Part shown: piece by piece, positions 11,551 through 24,785 of the stretch
Numbering within the stretch: position 1 is the stretch's first letter
Layout of the letters: each line of letters begins with the position of its first letter
Source: Ptiloglossa arizonensis
Taxonomy: Eukaryota; Arthropoda; Insecta; Hymenoptera; Colletidae
NCBI RefSeq assembly: GCF_051014685.1
Contig: NW_027478984.1
Span: 1 to 64,000 of the forward strand
Direction: 5' to 3'
DNA: 64,000 nucleotides
Translations under genes and position numbers: made by a program
The notes under the pieces: generated by a model
Seen by the model: the letters and a program-made list of their open reading frames with translations, nothing else
The model's database searches: none
What the model was told of the DNA's origin: nothing

Positions 11551-14309
11551 CAAAATTTCTGTTGCATCTGAAAGTAGAAACTCGCCCGATTACAACGGTA
11601 TGCGTACTTTTCCCCTAGTCCGTTCTAGTTATTCGTTTCGAGCATCAGAACTGCGAAAATTTTGCGTTTCTCAAGCGTTTCTTACCTCCAAACTGCCATA
11701 TCTCGCGAACGGATTGACCAATCCGCAAAATTTCTGTTGCATCTGAGAGTACAAACTCGCCCGATTACAACGGTATGCCTACTTTTCCCCTAGGCCGTTC
11801 TAGTTATTCGTTTCGAGCATCAGAACTGCGAAAATGTTGAGTTTCTCAAGCGTTTCTTACCTACAAACTGCCATATCTCGCGAACGGATTGACCAATCCG
11901 CAAAATTTCTGTTGCATCTGAAAGTAGAAACTCGCCCGATTACAACGGTATGCGTTCTTTTCCCCTAGGCCGTTCTAGTTATTCGTTTCGAGCATCAGAA
12001 CTGCGAAAATTTTGAGTTTCTCAAGCGTTTCTTACCTCCAAACTGCCATATCTCGCGAACGGATTGACTAATCCGCAAAATTTCTGTTGCATCTGAAAGT
12101 AGAAACTCACCCGATTACAACGGTATGCGTACTTTTCCCCTAGACCGTTCTAGTTATTCGTTTCGAGCATCAGAACTGCGAAAATTTTGAGTTTCTCAAG
12201 CGTTTCTTACCTCCAAACTGCCATATCTCGCGAACGGAATGACTAATCCGCAAAATTTCTGTTGCATCTGAAAGTAGAAACTCGCCCGATTACAACGGTA
12301 TGCGTACTTTTCCCCTAGGCCGTTCTAGTTATTCGTTTCGAGCATGAGAACTGCGAAAATTTTGGGTTTCTCAAGCGTTGCTTACCTCCAAACTGCCATA
12401 TCTCGCGAACGGATTGACCAATCCGCAAAATTTCTGTTGCATCTGAAAGTAGAAACTCGCCCGATTACAACGGTATGCGTACTTTTCCCCTAGGCCGTTC
12501 TAGTTTATCGTTTCGAGCACCAGAACTGCGAAAATTTTGAGTTTCTCAAGCGTTTCTTACTTCCAAACTGCCATATCTCGCGAACGGATTGACCAATCCG
12601 CAAAATTTCTGATGCATCTGAAAGTAGAAACACGGCCGATTACAACGGTATGCGTACTTTTCCCCTAGGCCGCTCTAGTTATTCGTTTCGAGCATCAGAA
12701 CTGCGAAAATTTTGTGTTTCTCAAGTGTTTCATACTTCCAAACTGCCATATCTCGCGAACGGATTGACCAAACCGCAAAATTTCTGATGCATCTGAAAGT
12801 AGAAACTCGCCCGATTACAACGGTATGCGTACTTTTCCCCTAGGCCGTTGTAGTTATTCGCTTCGAGCATGAGAACTGCGAAAATTTTGGGTTTCTCAAG
12901 CGTTGCTTACCTCCAAACTGCCATATCTCGCGAACGGATTCACCAATCCGCAAAATTTCTGTTGCATCTGAAAGTAGAAACTCGCCCGATTACAACGGTA
13001 TGCGTACTTTTCCCCTAGGCCGTTCTAGTTAATCGTTTCGAGCATCAGAACTGCGAAAATTTTGAGTTTCTCAAGCGTTTCTTACTTCCAAACTGCCATA
13101 TCTCGCGAACGGATTGACCAATCCGCAAAATTTCTGATGCATCTGAAAGTAGAAACTCGCCCGATTACAACGGTATGCGTACTTTTCCCCTAGGCCGTTG
13201 TAGTTCTTCGCTTCGAGCATGAGAACTGCGAAAATTTTGGGTTTCTCAAGCGTTGCTTACCTCCAAACTGCCATATCTCGCAATCGGATTGACCAATTCG
13301 CAAAATTTCTGTTGCATCTGAAAGTAGAAACTCGCCCGATTACAACGGTATGCGTACTTTTCCCCTAGGCCGTTCTGGTTACTCGTTTCGAGCATCAGAA
13401 CTGTGACAATTTTGAGTTTCTCAACCGTTTCTTACCTCCAAACTGCCACATCTCGCGAACGGATTGACCAATCCGCAAAATTTCTGTTGCATCTGAAAGT
13501 AGAAAGTCGCCCGATTACAACGGTATGCGTACTTTTCCCCTAGGCCGTTCTAGTTAATCGTTTCGAGCATCAGAACTGCGAAAATTTTGAGTTTCTCAAG
13601 CGTTTCTTACTTCCAAACTGCCATATCTCGCGAACGGATTGACCAATCCGCAAAATTTCTGATGCATCTGAAAGTAGAAACTCGCCCGATTACAACGGTA
13701 TGCGTACTTTTCCCCTAGGCCGCTCTAGTTATTCGTTTCGAGCATCAGAACTGCGAAAATTTTGTGTTTCTCAAGTGTTTCATACTTCCAAACTGCCATA
13801 TCTCGCGAACGGATTGACCAAACCGCAAAATTTCTGATGCATCTGAAAGTAGAAACTCTCCCGATTACAACGGTATGCGTACTTTTCCCCTAGGCCGTTC
13901 TAGTTATTCGTTTCGAGCATCAGAACTGCGAAAATTTTGAGTTTCTCAAGCGTTTCTTACCTCCAAACTGCCATATCTCGCGAACGGATTGACTAATCCG
14001 CAAAATTTCTGTTGCATCTGAAAGTAGAAACTCACCCGATTACAACGGTATGCGTACTTTTCCCCTAGGCCGTTCTAGTTATTCGTTTCGAGCATCAGAA
14101 CTGCGTAAATTTTGAGTTTCTCAAGCGTTTCTTACCTCCAAACTGCCATATCTCGCGAACGGATTGACCAATCCGCAAAATTTCTGTTGCATCTGAAAGT
14201 AGAAACTCGCCCGATTACAACGGTATGCGTACTTTTCCCCTAGGCCGTTGTAGTTATTCGCTTCGAGCATGAGAACTGCGAAAATTTTGGGTTTCTCAAG
14301 CGTTGCTTA

Positions 14310-15388
14310 CCTCCAAACTGCCATATCTCGCGAACGGATTGACCAATCCGCAAAATTTCTGTTGCATCTGAAAGTAGAAACTCGCCCGATTACAACGGTA
14401 TGCGTACTTTTCCCCTAGGCCGTTCTAGTTATTCGTTTCGAGCATCAGAACTGCGAAAATTTTGAGTTTCTCAAGCGTTTCTTACTTCCAAACTGCCATA
14501 TCTCGCGAACGGATTGACCAATCCGCAAAATTTCTGTTGCATCTGAAAGTAGAAACTCGCCCGATTACAACGGTATGCGTACTTTTCCCCTAGGCCGTTC
14601 TAGTTATTCGTTTCGAGCATCAGAACTGCGAAAATTTTGAGTTTCTCAAGCGTTTCTTACCTCCAAACTGCCATATCTCGCGAACGGATTGACCAATCCG
14701 CAAAATTTCTGTTGCATCTGAAAGTAGAAACTCGCCCGATTACAACGGTATGCGTACTTTTCCCCTAGTCCGTTCTAGTTATTCGTTTCGAGCATCAGAA
14801 CTGCGAAAATTTTGCGTTTCTCAAGCGTTTCTTACCTCCAAACTGCCATATCTCGCGAACGGATTGACCAATCCGCAAAATTTCTGTTGCATCTGAGAGT
14901 ACAAACTCGCCCGATTACAACGGTATGCCTACTTTTCCCCTAGGCCGTTCTAGTTATTCGTTTCGAGCATCAGAACTGCGAAAATGTTGAGTTTCTCAAG
15001 CGTTTCTTACCTACAAACTGCCATATCTCGCGAACGGATTGACCAATCCGCAAAATTTCTGTTGCATCTGAAAGTAGAAACTCGCCCGATTACAACGGTA
15101 TGCGTTCTTTTCCCCTAGGCCGTTCTAGTTATTCGTTTCGAGCATCAGAACTGCGAAAATTTTGAGTTTCTCAAGCGTTTCTTACCTCCAAACTGCCATA
15201 TCTCGCGAACGGATTGACTAATCCGCAAAATTTCTGTTGCATCTGAAAGTAGAAACTCACCCGATTACAACGGTATGCGTACTTTTCCCCTAGACCGTTC
15301 TAGTTATTCGTTTCGAGCATCAGAACTGCGAAAATTTTGAGTTTCTCAAGCGTTTCTTACCTCCAAACTGCCATATCTCGCGAACGGA
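14310..15388. repeat. 18-monomer-offset duplicate of 11160-12238
   Basis: The segments match at an offset of 3150 bp (18 x 175). Shared markers are TAGTCC with TTTTGCGTTTC, CTGAGAGTACAAAC with TATGCCTAC and AAATGTTGAG and CCTACAAAC, GCGTTCTTTT, ACTAATCC with AAACTCACC, and TAGACC. The match ends where 12239 reads GGAATGACTA and 15389 reads GGATTGACCA. Confidence 0.88.
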
Positions 15389-16294
15389 TTGACCAATCCG
15401 CAAAATTTCTGTTGCATCTGAAAGTAGAAACTCGCCCGATTACAACGGTATGCGTACTTTTCCCCTAGTCCGTTCTAGTTATTCGTTTCGAGCATCAGAA
15501 CTGCGAAAATGTTGAGTTTCTCAAGCGTTTCTTACCTACAAACTGCCATATCTCGCGAACGGATTGACCAATCCGCAAAATTTCTGTTGCATCTGAGAGT
15601 ACAAACTCGCCCGATTACAACGGTATGCCTACTTTTCCCCTAGGCCGTTCTAGTTATTCGTTTCGAGCATCAGAACTGCGAAAATGTTGAGTTTCTCAAG
15701 CGTTTCTTACCTACAAACTGCCATATCTCGCGAACGGATTGACCAATCCGCAAAATTTCTGTTGCATCTGAAAGTAGAAACTCGCCCGATTACAACGGTA
15801 TGCGTTCTTTTCCCCTAGGCCGTTCTAGTTATTCGTTTCGAGCATCAGAACTGCGAAAATTTTGAGTTTCTCAAGCGTTTCTTACCTCCAAACTGCCATA
15901 TCTCGCGAACGGATTGACTAATCCGCAAAATTTCTGTTGCATCTGAAAGTAGAAACTCACCCGATTACAACGGTATGCGTACTTTTCCCCTAGACCGTTC
16001 TAGTTATTCGTTTCGAGCATCAGAACTGCGAAAATTTTGAGTTTCTCAAGCGTTTCTTACCTCCAAACTGCCATATCTCGCGAACGGATTGACCAATCCG
16101 CAAAATTTCTGTTGCATCTGAAAGTAGAAACTCGCCCGATTACAACGGTATGCGTACTTTTCCCCTAGTCCGTTCTAGTTATTCGTTTCGAGCATCAGAA
16201 CTGCGAAAATGTTGAGTTTCTCAAGCGTTTCTTACCTACAAACTGCCATATCTCGCGAACGGATTGACCAATCCGCAAAATTTCTGTTGCATCT
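14839..16294. repeat. 4-monomer (700-bp) tandem duplication
   Basis: Positions 14839-15594 repeat at 15539-16294 (offset 700 bp). The unit carries the GAGAGTAC/TGCCTAC/AATGTTGAG/CCTACAAAC haplotype, then GCGTTCTTTT, then ACTAATCC with AAACTCACC and TAGACC, then a TAGTCC monomer. I saw no difference between the copies. Confidence 0.9.
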
Positions 16295-18135
16295 CAAAGT
16301 AGAAACTCGCCAGATTACAACGGTATGCGTACTTTTCCCCTAGGCCGTTCTAGTTAATCGTTTCGAGCATCAGAACTGCGAAAATTTTGAGTTTCTCAAG
16401 CGTTTCTTACCTCCAAACTGCCATATCTCGCGAACGGAATGACTAATCCGCAAAATTTCTGTTGCATCTGAAAGTAGAAACTCGCCCGATTACAACGGTA
16501 TGCGTACTTTTCCCCTAGGCCGTTCTAGTTATTCGTTTCGAGCATGAGAACTGCGAAAATTTTGGGTTTCTCAAGCGTTGCTTACCTCCAAACTGCCATA
16601 TCTCGCGAACGGATTGACCAATCCGCAAAATTTCTGTTGCATCTGAAAGTAGAAACACGCCCGATTACAACGGTATGCGTACTTTTCCCCTAGGCCGTTC
16701 TAGTTTATCGTTTCGAGCACCAGAACTGCGAAAATTTTGAGTTTCTCAAGCGTTTCTTACTTCCAAACTGCCATATCTCGCGAACGGATTGACCAATCCG
16801 CAAAATTTCTGATGCATCTGAAAGTAGAAACACGGCCGATTACAACGGTATGCGTACTTTTCCCCTAGGCCGCTCTAGTTATTCGTTTCGAGCATCAGAA
16901 CTGCGAAAATGTTGAGTTTCTCAAGCGTTTCTTACCTACAAACTGCCATATCTCGCGAACGGATTGACCAATCCGCAAAATTTCTGTTGCATCTGAAAGT
17001 AGAAACTCGCCCGATTACAACGGTATGCGTTCTTTTCCCCTAGGCCGTTCTAGTTATTCGTTTCGAGCATCAGAACTGCGAAAATTTTGAGTTTCTCAAG
17101 CGTTTCTTACCTCCAAACTGCCATATCTCGCGAACGGATTGACTAATCCGCAAAATTTCTGTTGCATCTGAAAGTAGAAACTCACCCGATTACAACGGTA
17201 TGCGTACTTTTCCCCTAGACCGTTCTAGTTATTCGTTTCGAGCATCAGAACTGCGAAAATTTTGAGTTTCTCAAGCGTTTCTTACCTCCAAACTGCCATA
17301 TCTCGCGAACGGATTGACCAATCCGCAAAATTTCTGTTGCATCTGAAAGTAGAAACTCGCCCGATTACAACGGTATGCGTACTTTTCCCCTAGTCCGTTC
17401 TAGTTATTCGTTTCGAGCATCAGAACTGCGAAAATGTTGAGTTTCTCAAGCGTTTCTTACCTACAAACTGCCATATCTCGCGAACGGATTGACCAATCCG
17501 CAAAATTTCTGTTGCATCTCAAAGTAGAAACTCGCCAGATTACAACGGTATGCGTACTTTTCCCCTAGGCCGTTCTAGTTAATCGTTTCGAGCATCAGAA
17601 CTGCGAAAATTTTGAGTTTCTCAAGCGTTTCTTACCTCCAAACTGCCATATCTCGCGAACGGAATGACTAATCCGCAAAATTTCTGTTGCATCTGAAAGT
17701 AGAAACTCGCCCGATTACAACGGTATGCGTACTTTTCCCCTAGGCCGTTCTAGTTATTCGTTTCGAGCATGAGAACTGCGAAAATTTTGGGTTTCTCAAG
17801 CGTTGCTTACCTCCAAACGGCCATATCTCGCGAACGGATTGACCAATCCGCAAAATTTCTGTTGCATCTGAAAGTAGAAACTCGCCCGATTACAACGGTA
17901 TGCGTACTTTTCCCCTAGGCCGTTCTAGTTTATCGTTTCGAGCACCAGAACTGCGAAAATTTTGAGTTTCTCAAGCGTTTCTTACTTCCAAACTGCCATA
18001 TCTCGCGAACGGATTGACCAATCCGCAAAATTTCTGATGCATCTGAAAGTAGAAACACGGCCGATTACAACGGTATGCGTACTTTTCCCCTAGGCCGCTC
18101 TAGTTATTCGTTTCGAGCATCAGAACTGCGAAAAT
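15648..18135. repeat. 7-monomer (1225-bp) tandem duplication
   Basis: Positions 15648-16910 repeat at 16873-18135 (offset 1225 bp). Shared markers include AAATGTTGAG (15686 and 16911), ATCTCAAAGTAG with CGCCAGATT (near 16293 and 17518), GGAATGACTA, GGGTTTCTC with GTTGCTTA, GTTTATCG with GAGCACCAG, and AAACACGGCC. The differences I noticed are AAACACGCCC versus AAACTCGCCC and CCAAACTG versus CCAAACGG. Confidence 0.9.
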
Positions 18136-19856
18136 TTTGTGTTTCTCAAGTGTTTCATACTTCCAAACTGCCATATCTCGCGAACGGATTGACCAAACCG
18201 CAAAATTTCTGATGCATCTGAAAGTAGAAACTCGCCCGATTACAACGGTATGCGTACTTTTCCCCTAGGCCGTTGTAGTTATTCGCTTCGAGCATGAGAA
18301 CTGCGAAAATTTTGGGTTTCTCAAGCGTTGCTTACCTCCAAACTGCCATATCTCGCGAACGGATTCACCAATCCGCAAAATTTCTGTTGCATCTGAAAGT
18401 AGAAACTCGCCCGATTACAACGGTATGCGTACTTTTCCCCTAGGCCGTTCTAGTTAATCGTTTCGAGCATCAGAACTGCGAAAATTTTGAGTTTCTCAAG
18501 CGTTTCTTACTTCCAAACTGCCATATCTCGCGAACGGATTGACCAATCCGCAAAATTTCTGATGCATCTGAAAGTAGAAACTCGCCCGATTACAACGGTA
18601 TGCGTACTTTTCCCCTAGGCCGTTGTAGTTCTTCGCTTCGAGCATGAGAACTGCGAAAATTTTGGGTTTCTCAAGCGTTGCTTACCTCCAAACGGCCATA
18701 TCTCGCAATCGGATTGACCAATTCGCAAAATTTCTGTTGCATCTGAAAGTAGAAACTCGCCCGATTACAACGGTATGCGTACTTTTCCCCTAGGCCGTTC
18801 TGGTTACTCGTTTCGAGCATCAGAACTGTGACAATTTTGAGTTTCTCAACCGTTTCTTACCTCCAAACTGCCACATCTCGCGAACGGATTGACCAATCCG
18901 CAAAATTTCTGTTGCATCTGAAAGTAGAAAGTCGCCCGATTACAACGGTGTGCGTACTTTTCCCCTAGGCCGTTCTAGTTAATCGTTTCGAGCATCAGAA
19001 CTGCGAAAATTTTGAGTTTCTCAAGCGTTTCTTACTTCCAAACTGCCATATCTCGCGAACGGATTGACCAATCCGCAAAATTTCTGATGCATCTGAAAGT
19101 AGAAACTCGCCCGATTACAACGGTATGCGTACTTTTCCCCTAGGCCGCTCTAGTTATTCGTTTCGAGCATCAGAACTGCGAAAATTTTGTGTTTCTCAAG
19201 TGTTTCATACTTCCAAACTGCCATATCTCGCGAACGGATTGACCAAACCGCAAAATTTCTGATGCATCTGAAAGTAGAAACTCTCCCGATTACAACGGTA
19301 TGCGTACTTTTCCCCTAGGCCGTTCTAGTTATTCGTTTCGAGCATCAGAACTGCGAAAATTTTGAGTTTCTCAAGCGTTTCTTACCTCCAAACTGCCATA
19401 TCTCGCGAACGGATTGACTAATCCGCAAAATTTCTGTTGCATCTGAAAGTAGAAACTCACCCGATTACAACGGTATGCGTACTTTTCCCCTAGGCCGTTC
19501 TAGTTATTCGTTTCGAGCATCAGAACTGCGTCAATTTTGAGTTTCTCAAGCGTTTCTTACCTCCAAACTGCCATATCTCGCGAACGGATTGACCAATCCG
19601 CAAAATTTCTGTTGCATCTGAAAGTAGAAACTCGCCCGATTACAACGGTATGCGTACTTTTCCCCTAGGCCGTTGTAGTTATTCGCTTCGAGCATGAGAA
19701 CTGCGAAAATTTTGGGTTTCTCAAGCGTTGCTTACCTCCAAACTGCCATATCTCGCGAACGGATTGACCAATCCGCAAAATTTCTGTTGCATCTGAAAGT
19801 AGAAACTCGCCCGATTACAACGGTATGCGTACTTTTCCCCTAGGCCGTTCTAGTTA
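17582..19856. repeat. 31-monomer-offset duplicate of 12157-14431
   Basis: Thirteen monomers match at an offset of 5425 bp (31 x 175). Shared rare markers are GGAATGACTA (12236 and 17661), AAACACGGCC, GTAGTTCTTCGC (near 13200 and 18625), CTCGCAATCGG, CCACATCTCG and AAACTCTCCC. About five or six private substitutions separate the copies, for example GGTGTGCG near 18947 and CTGCGTCAAT near 19526. Confidence 0.88.
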
Positions 19857-20803
19857 ATCGTTTCGAGCATCAGAACTGCGAAAATTTTGAGTTTCTCAAG
19901 CGTTTCTTACTTCCAAACTGCCATATCTCGCGAACGGATTGACCAATCCGCAAAATTTCTGATGCATCTGAAAGTAGAAACTCGCCCGATTACAACGGTA
20001 TGCGTACTTTTCCCCTAGACCGTTCTAGTTATGCTTGTCCAGCATCAGAACTGCGAAAATTTTGAGTTCCTCAAGCGTTTCTTACCTCCAAACTGCCATA
20101 TCTCGCGAACGGATTGACTAATCCGCAAAATTTCTGTTGCATCTGAAAGTAGAAACTCGCCCGACTACAAAGGTATGCGTACTTTTCCCCTAGGCCGTTC
20201 TATTTATTCGTTTCGAGCATCAGAACTGCGAAAATTTTGAGCTTCTCAAGCGTTTCTTACCTCCAAACTGCCATATCTCGCGAACGGATTGACCAATCCG
20301 CAAAATTTTTATTGCATCTGAAAGTAGAAAGTCGTCCGATTACAACGGTATGCGTACTTTTCCCCTAGACCGTTCTAGTTATGCTTGTCGAGCATCAGAA
20401 CTGCGAAAATTTTGAGTTTCTCAAGCGTTTCTTACCTCCAAACTGCCATATCTCGCGAACGGATTGACTAATCCGCAAAATTTCTGTTGCATCTGAAAGT
20501 AGAAACTCGCCCGATTACAAAGGTGTGCGTACTTTTCCCCTAGGCCGTTCTATTTATTCGTTTCGAGCATCAGAACTGCGAAAATTTTGAGTTTCTCAAG
20601 CGTTTCTTACCTCCAAACTGCCATATCTCGCGAACGGATTGACTAATCCGCAAAATTTCTGTTGCATCTGAAAGTAGAAACTCGCCCGATTACAACGGTA
20701 TGCGTACTTTTCCCCTAGGCCGTTCTAGTTATTCGTTTCGAGCATCAGAACTGCGAAAATTTTGAGTTTCTCAAGCGTTTCTTACCTCCAAACTGCCATA
20801 TCT

Positions 20804-20804
20804 A
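20804..20804. other. 1-bp insertion marking three duplicated 176-bp monomers
   Basis: An extra A turns TATCTCGCG into TATCTACGCG and makes this monomer 176 bp. The same insertion occurs at 24480 and 26055 in the same haplotype context, 3676 and 1575 bp further on. It is therefore one mutation spread by segmental duplication, not three events. These are the only length changes between about 1760 and 55500. The insertion also destroys the TCGCGA site. Confidence 0.92.
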
Positions 20805-22835
20805 CGCGAACGGATTGACCAATCCGCAAAATTTCTGTTGCATCTGAAAGTAGAAACTCGCCCGATTACAACGGTATGCGTACTTTTCCCCTAGTCCGTT
20901 CTAGTTATTCGTTTCGAGCATCAGAACTGCGAAAATTTTGAGTTTCTCAAGCGTTTCTTACCTCCAAACTGCCATATCTCGCGAACGGATTGACCAATCC
21001 GCAAAATTTCTGTTGCATCTGAGAGTACAAACTCGCCCGATTACAACGGTATGCCTACTTTTCCCCTAGGCCGTTCTAGTTATTCGTTTCGAGCATCAGA
21101 ACTGCGAAAATGTTGAGTTTCTCAAGCGTTTCTTACCTACAAACTGCCATATCTCGCGAACGGATTGACCAATCCGCAAAATTTCTGTTGCATCTGAAAG
21201 TAGAAACTCGCCCGATTACAACGGTATGCGTACTTTTCCCCTAGGCCGTTCTAGTTATTCGTTTCGAGCATCAGAACTGCGAAAATTTTGAGTTCCTCAA
21301 GCGTTTCTTACCTCCAAACTGCCATATCTCGCGAACGGATTGACCAATCCGCAAAATTTCTGTTGCATCTGAAAGTAGAAACTCGCCCGATTACAACGGT
21401 ATGCGTACTTTTCCCCTAGTCCGTTCTAGTTATTCGTTTCGAGCATCAGAACTGCGAAAATTTTGAGTTTCTCAAGCGTTTCTTACATCCAAACTGCCAT
21501 ATCTCGAGAACGGATTGACCAATCCGCAAAATTTCTGTTGCATCTGAGAGTACAAACTAGCCCGATTACAACGGTATGCCTACTTTTCCCCTAGGCCGTT
21601 CTAGTTATTCGTTTCGAGCATCAGAACTGCGAAAATGTTGAGTTTCTCAAGCGTTTCTTACCTACAAACTGCCATATCTCGCGAACGGATTGACCAATCC
21701 GCAAAATTTCTGTTGCATCTGAAAGTAGAAACTCGCCCGATTACAACGGTATGCGTACTTTTCCCCTAGGCCGTTCTAGTTATTAGTTTCGAGCATGAGA
21801 ACTGCGAAAATTTTGGGTTTCTCAAGCGTTGCTTACCTCCAAACTGCCATATCTCGCGAACGGATTGACCAATCCGCAAAATTTCTGTTGCATCTGAAAG
21901 TAGAAACTAGCCCGATTACAACGGTATGCGTACTTTTCCCCTAGGCCGTTCTAGTTAATCGTTTCGAGCATCAGAACTGCGAAAATTTTGAGTTTCTCAA
22001 GCGTTTCTTACTTCCAAACTGCCATATCTTGCGAACGGATTGACCAATCCGCAAAATTTCTGATGCATCTGAAAGTAGAAACTCGCCCGATTACAACGGT
22101 ATGCGTACTTTTCCCCTAGGCCGCTCTAGTTATTCGTTTCGAGCATCAGAACTGCGAAAATTTTGTGTTTCTCAAGTGTTTCATACTTCCAAACTGCCAT
22201 ATCTCGCGAACGGATTGACCAAACCGCAAAATTTCTGATGCATCTGAAAGTAGAAACTCGCCCGATTACAACGGTATGCGTACTTTTCCCCTAGGCCGTT
22301 GTAGTTATTCGCTTCGAGCATGAGAACTGCGAAAATTTTGAGTTTCTCAAGCGTTTCTTACCTCCAAACTGCCACATCTCGCGAACGGATTGACTAATCC
22401 GCAAAATTTCTGTTGCATCTGAAAGTAGAAACTCGCCCGATTACAACGGTATGCGTACTTTTCCCCTAGGCCGTTCTAGTTATTCGTTTCGAGCATCAGA
22501 ACTGCGAAAATTTTGAGTTTCTCAAGCGTTTCTTACCTCCAAACTGCCATATCTCGCGAACGGATTGACCAATCCGCAAAGTTTCTGTTGCATCTGAAAG
22601 TAGAAACTCGCCCGATTACAACGGTATGCGTACTTTTCCCCTAGTCCGTTCTAGTTATTCGTTTCGATCATCAGAACTGCGAAAATTTTGAGTTTCTCAA
22701 GCGTTTCTTACCTCCAAACTGCCATATCTCGCGAACGGATTGACCAATCCGCAAAATTTCTGTTGCATCTGAAAGTAGAAACTCGCCCGATTACAACGGT
22801 ATGCGTACTTTTCCCCTAGGCCGTTCTGGTTACTC

Positions 22836-24785
22836 GTTTCGAGCATCAGAACTGCGAAAATTTTGTGTTTCTCAAGTGTTTCATACTTCCAAACTGCCAT
22901 ATCTCGCGAACGGATTGACCAAACCGCAAAATTTCTGATGCATCTGAAAGTAGAAATTCTCCCGATTACAACGGTATGCGTACTTTTCCCCTAGGCCGTT
23001 CTAGTTATTCGTTTCGAGCATCAGAACTGCGAAAATTTTGAGTTTCTCAAGCGTTTCTTACCTCCAAACTGCCATATCTCGCGAACGGATTGACTAATCC
23101 GCAAAATTTCTGTTGCATCTGAAAGTAGAAACTCACCCGATTACAACGGTATGCGTACTTTTCCCCTAGGCCGTTCCAGTTATTCGTTTCGAGCATCAGA
23201 ACTGCGAAAATTTTGAGTTTCTCAAGCGTTTCTTACCTCCAAACTGCCATATCTCGCGAACGGATTGACCAATCCGCAAAATTTCTGTTGCATCTGAAAG
23301 TAGAAACTCGCCCGATTACAACGGTATGCGTACTTTTCCCCTAGGCCGTTGTAGTTATTCGCTTCGAGCATGAGAACTGCGAAAATTTTGGGTTTCTCAA
23401 GCGTTGCTTACCTCCAAACTGCCATATCTCGCGAACGGATTGACCAATCCGCAAAATTTCTGTTGCATCTGAAAGTAGAAACTCGCCCGATTACAACGGT
23501 ATGCGTACTTTTCCCCTAGGCCGTTCTAGTTAATCGTTTCGAGCATCAGAACTGCGAAAATTTTGAGTTTCTCAAGCGTTTCTTACTTCCAAACTGCCAT
23601 ATCTCGCGAACGGATTGACCAATCCGCAAAATTTCTGATGCATCTGAAAGTAGAAACTCGCCCGATTACAACGGTATGCGTACTTTTCCCCTAGACCGTT
23701 CTAGTTATGCTTGTCCAGCATCAGAACTGCGAAAATTTTGAGTTTCTCAAGCGTTTCTTACCTCCAAACTGCCATATCTCGCGAACGGATTGACTAATCC
23801 GCAAAATTTCTGTTGCATCTGAAAGTAGAAACTCGCCCGACTACAAAGGTATGCGTACTTTTCCCCTAGGCCGTTCTATTTATTCGTTTCGAGCATCAGA
23901 ACTGCGAAAATTTTGAGCTTCTCAAGCGTTTCTTACCTCCAACCTGCCATATCTCGCGAACGGATTGACCAATCCGCAAAATTTTTATTGCATCTGAAAG
24001 TAGAAAGTCGTCCGATTACAACGGTATGCGTACTTTTCCCCTAGGCCGTTCTAGTTAATCGTTTCGAGCATCAGAACTGCGAAAATTTTGAGTTTCTCAA
24101 GCGTTTCTTACCTCCAAACTGCCATATCTCGCGAACGGATTGACTAATCCGCAAAATTTCTGTTGCATCTGAAAGTAGAAACTCGCCCGATTACAAAGGT
24201 ATGCGTACTTTTCCCCTAGGCCGTTCTATTTATTCGTTTCGAGCATCAGAACTGCGAAAATTTTGAGTTTCTCAAGCGTTTCTTACCTCCAAACTGCCAT
24301 ATCTCGCGAACGGATTGACTAATCCGCAAAATTTCTGTTGCATCTGAAAGTAGAAACTCGCCCGATTACAACGGTATGCGTACTTTTCCCCTAGGCCGTT
24401 CTAGTTATTCGTTTCGAGCATCAGAACTGCGAAAATTTTGAGTTTCTCAAGCGTTTCTTACCTCCAAACTGCCATATCTACGCGAACGGATTGACCAATC
24501 CGCAAAATTTCTGTTGCATCTGAAAGTAGAAACTCGCCCGATTACAACGGTATGCGTACTTTTCCCCTAGTCCGTTCTAGTTATTCGTTTCGAGCATCAG
24601 AACTGCGAAAATTTTGAGTTTCTCAAGCGTTTCTTACCTCCAAACTGCCATATCTCGCGAACGGATTGACCAATCCGCAAAATTTCTGTTGCATCTGAGA
24701 GTACAAACTCGCCCGATTACAACGGTATGCCTACTTTTCCCCTAGGCCGTTCTAGTTATTCGTTTCGAGCATCAGAACTGCGAAA
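22836..24785. repeat. 21-monomer-offset duplicate of 19160-21109
   Basis: About eleven monomers match at an offset of 3676 bp, which is 21 x 175 plus one inserted base carried by the monomer at 20804. Shared markers are ATGCTTGTCCAGC (20031 and 23707), CGACTACAAAGG, TTCTATTTATTCG, TTTTTATTGC with AAAGTCGTCC, and TATCTACGCG. A few private substitutions exist, including one monomer with TAGACC/ATGCTTG in the first copy and TAGGCC/AATCG in the second. Confidence 0.88.

Larger units (their letters stand above)
11377..11551 (+). repeat. Canonical 175-bp monomer (reference copy)
   Basis: This copy carries the most common base at the sites that vary elsewhere, so it serves as the reference. Landmarks are an A4T3 tract at 11377-11383, a CENP-B-box-like stretch at 11409-11425, a CCTAGG palindrome in the middle, an A4T4 palindrome at 11481-11488, TCGCGA at 11528-11533, and a 16-bp dyad at 11535-11550. 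A hand count gives 45 C, 32 G and 13 CpG (observed/expected about 1.6). The start point is arbitrary because the array is continuous. The unit length is not a multiple of three, so no frame can stay open through successive units. Confidence 0.95.
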
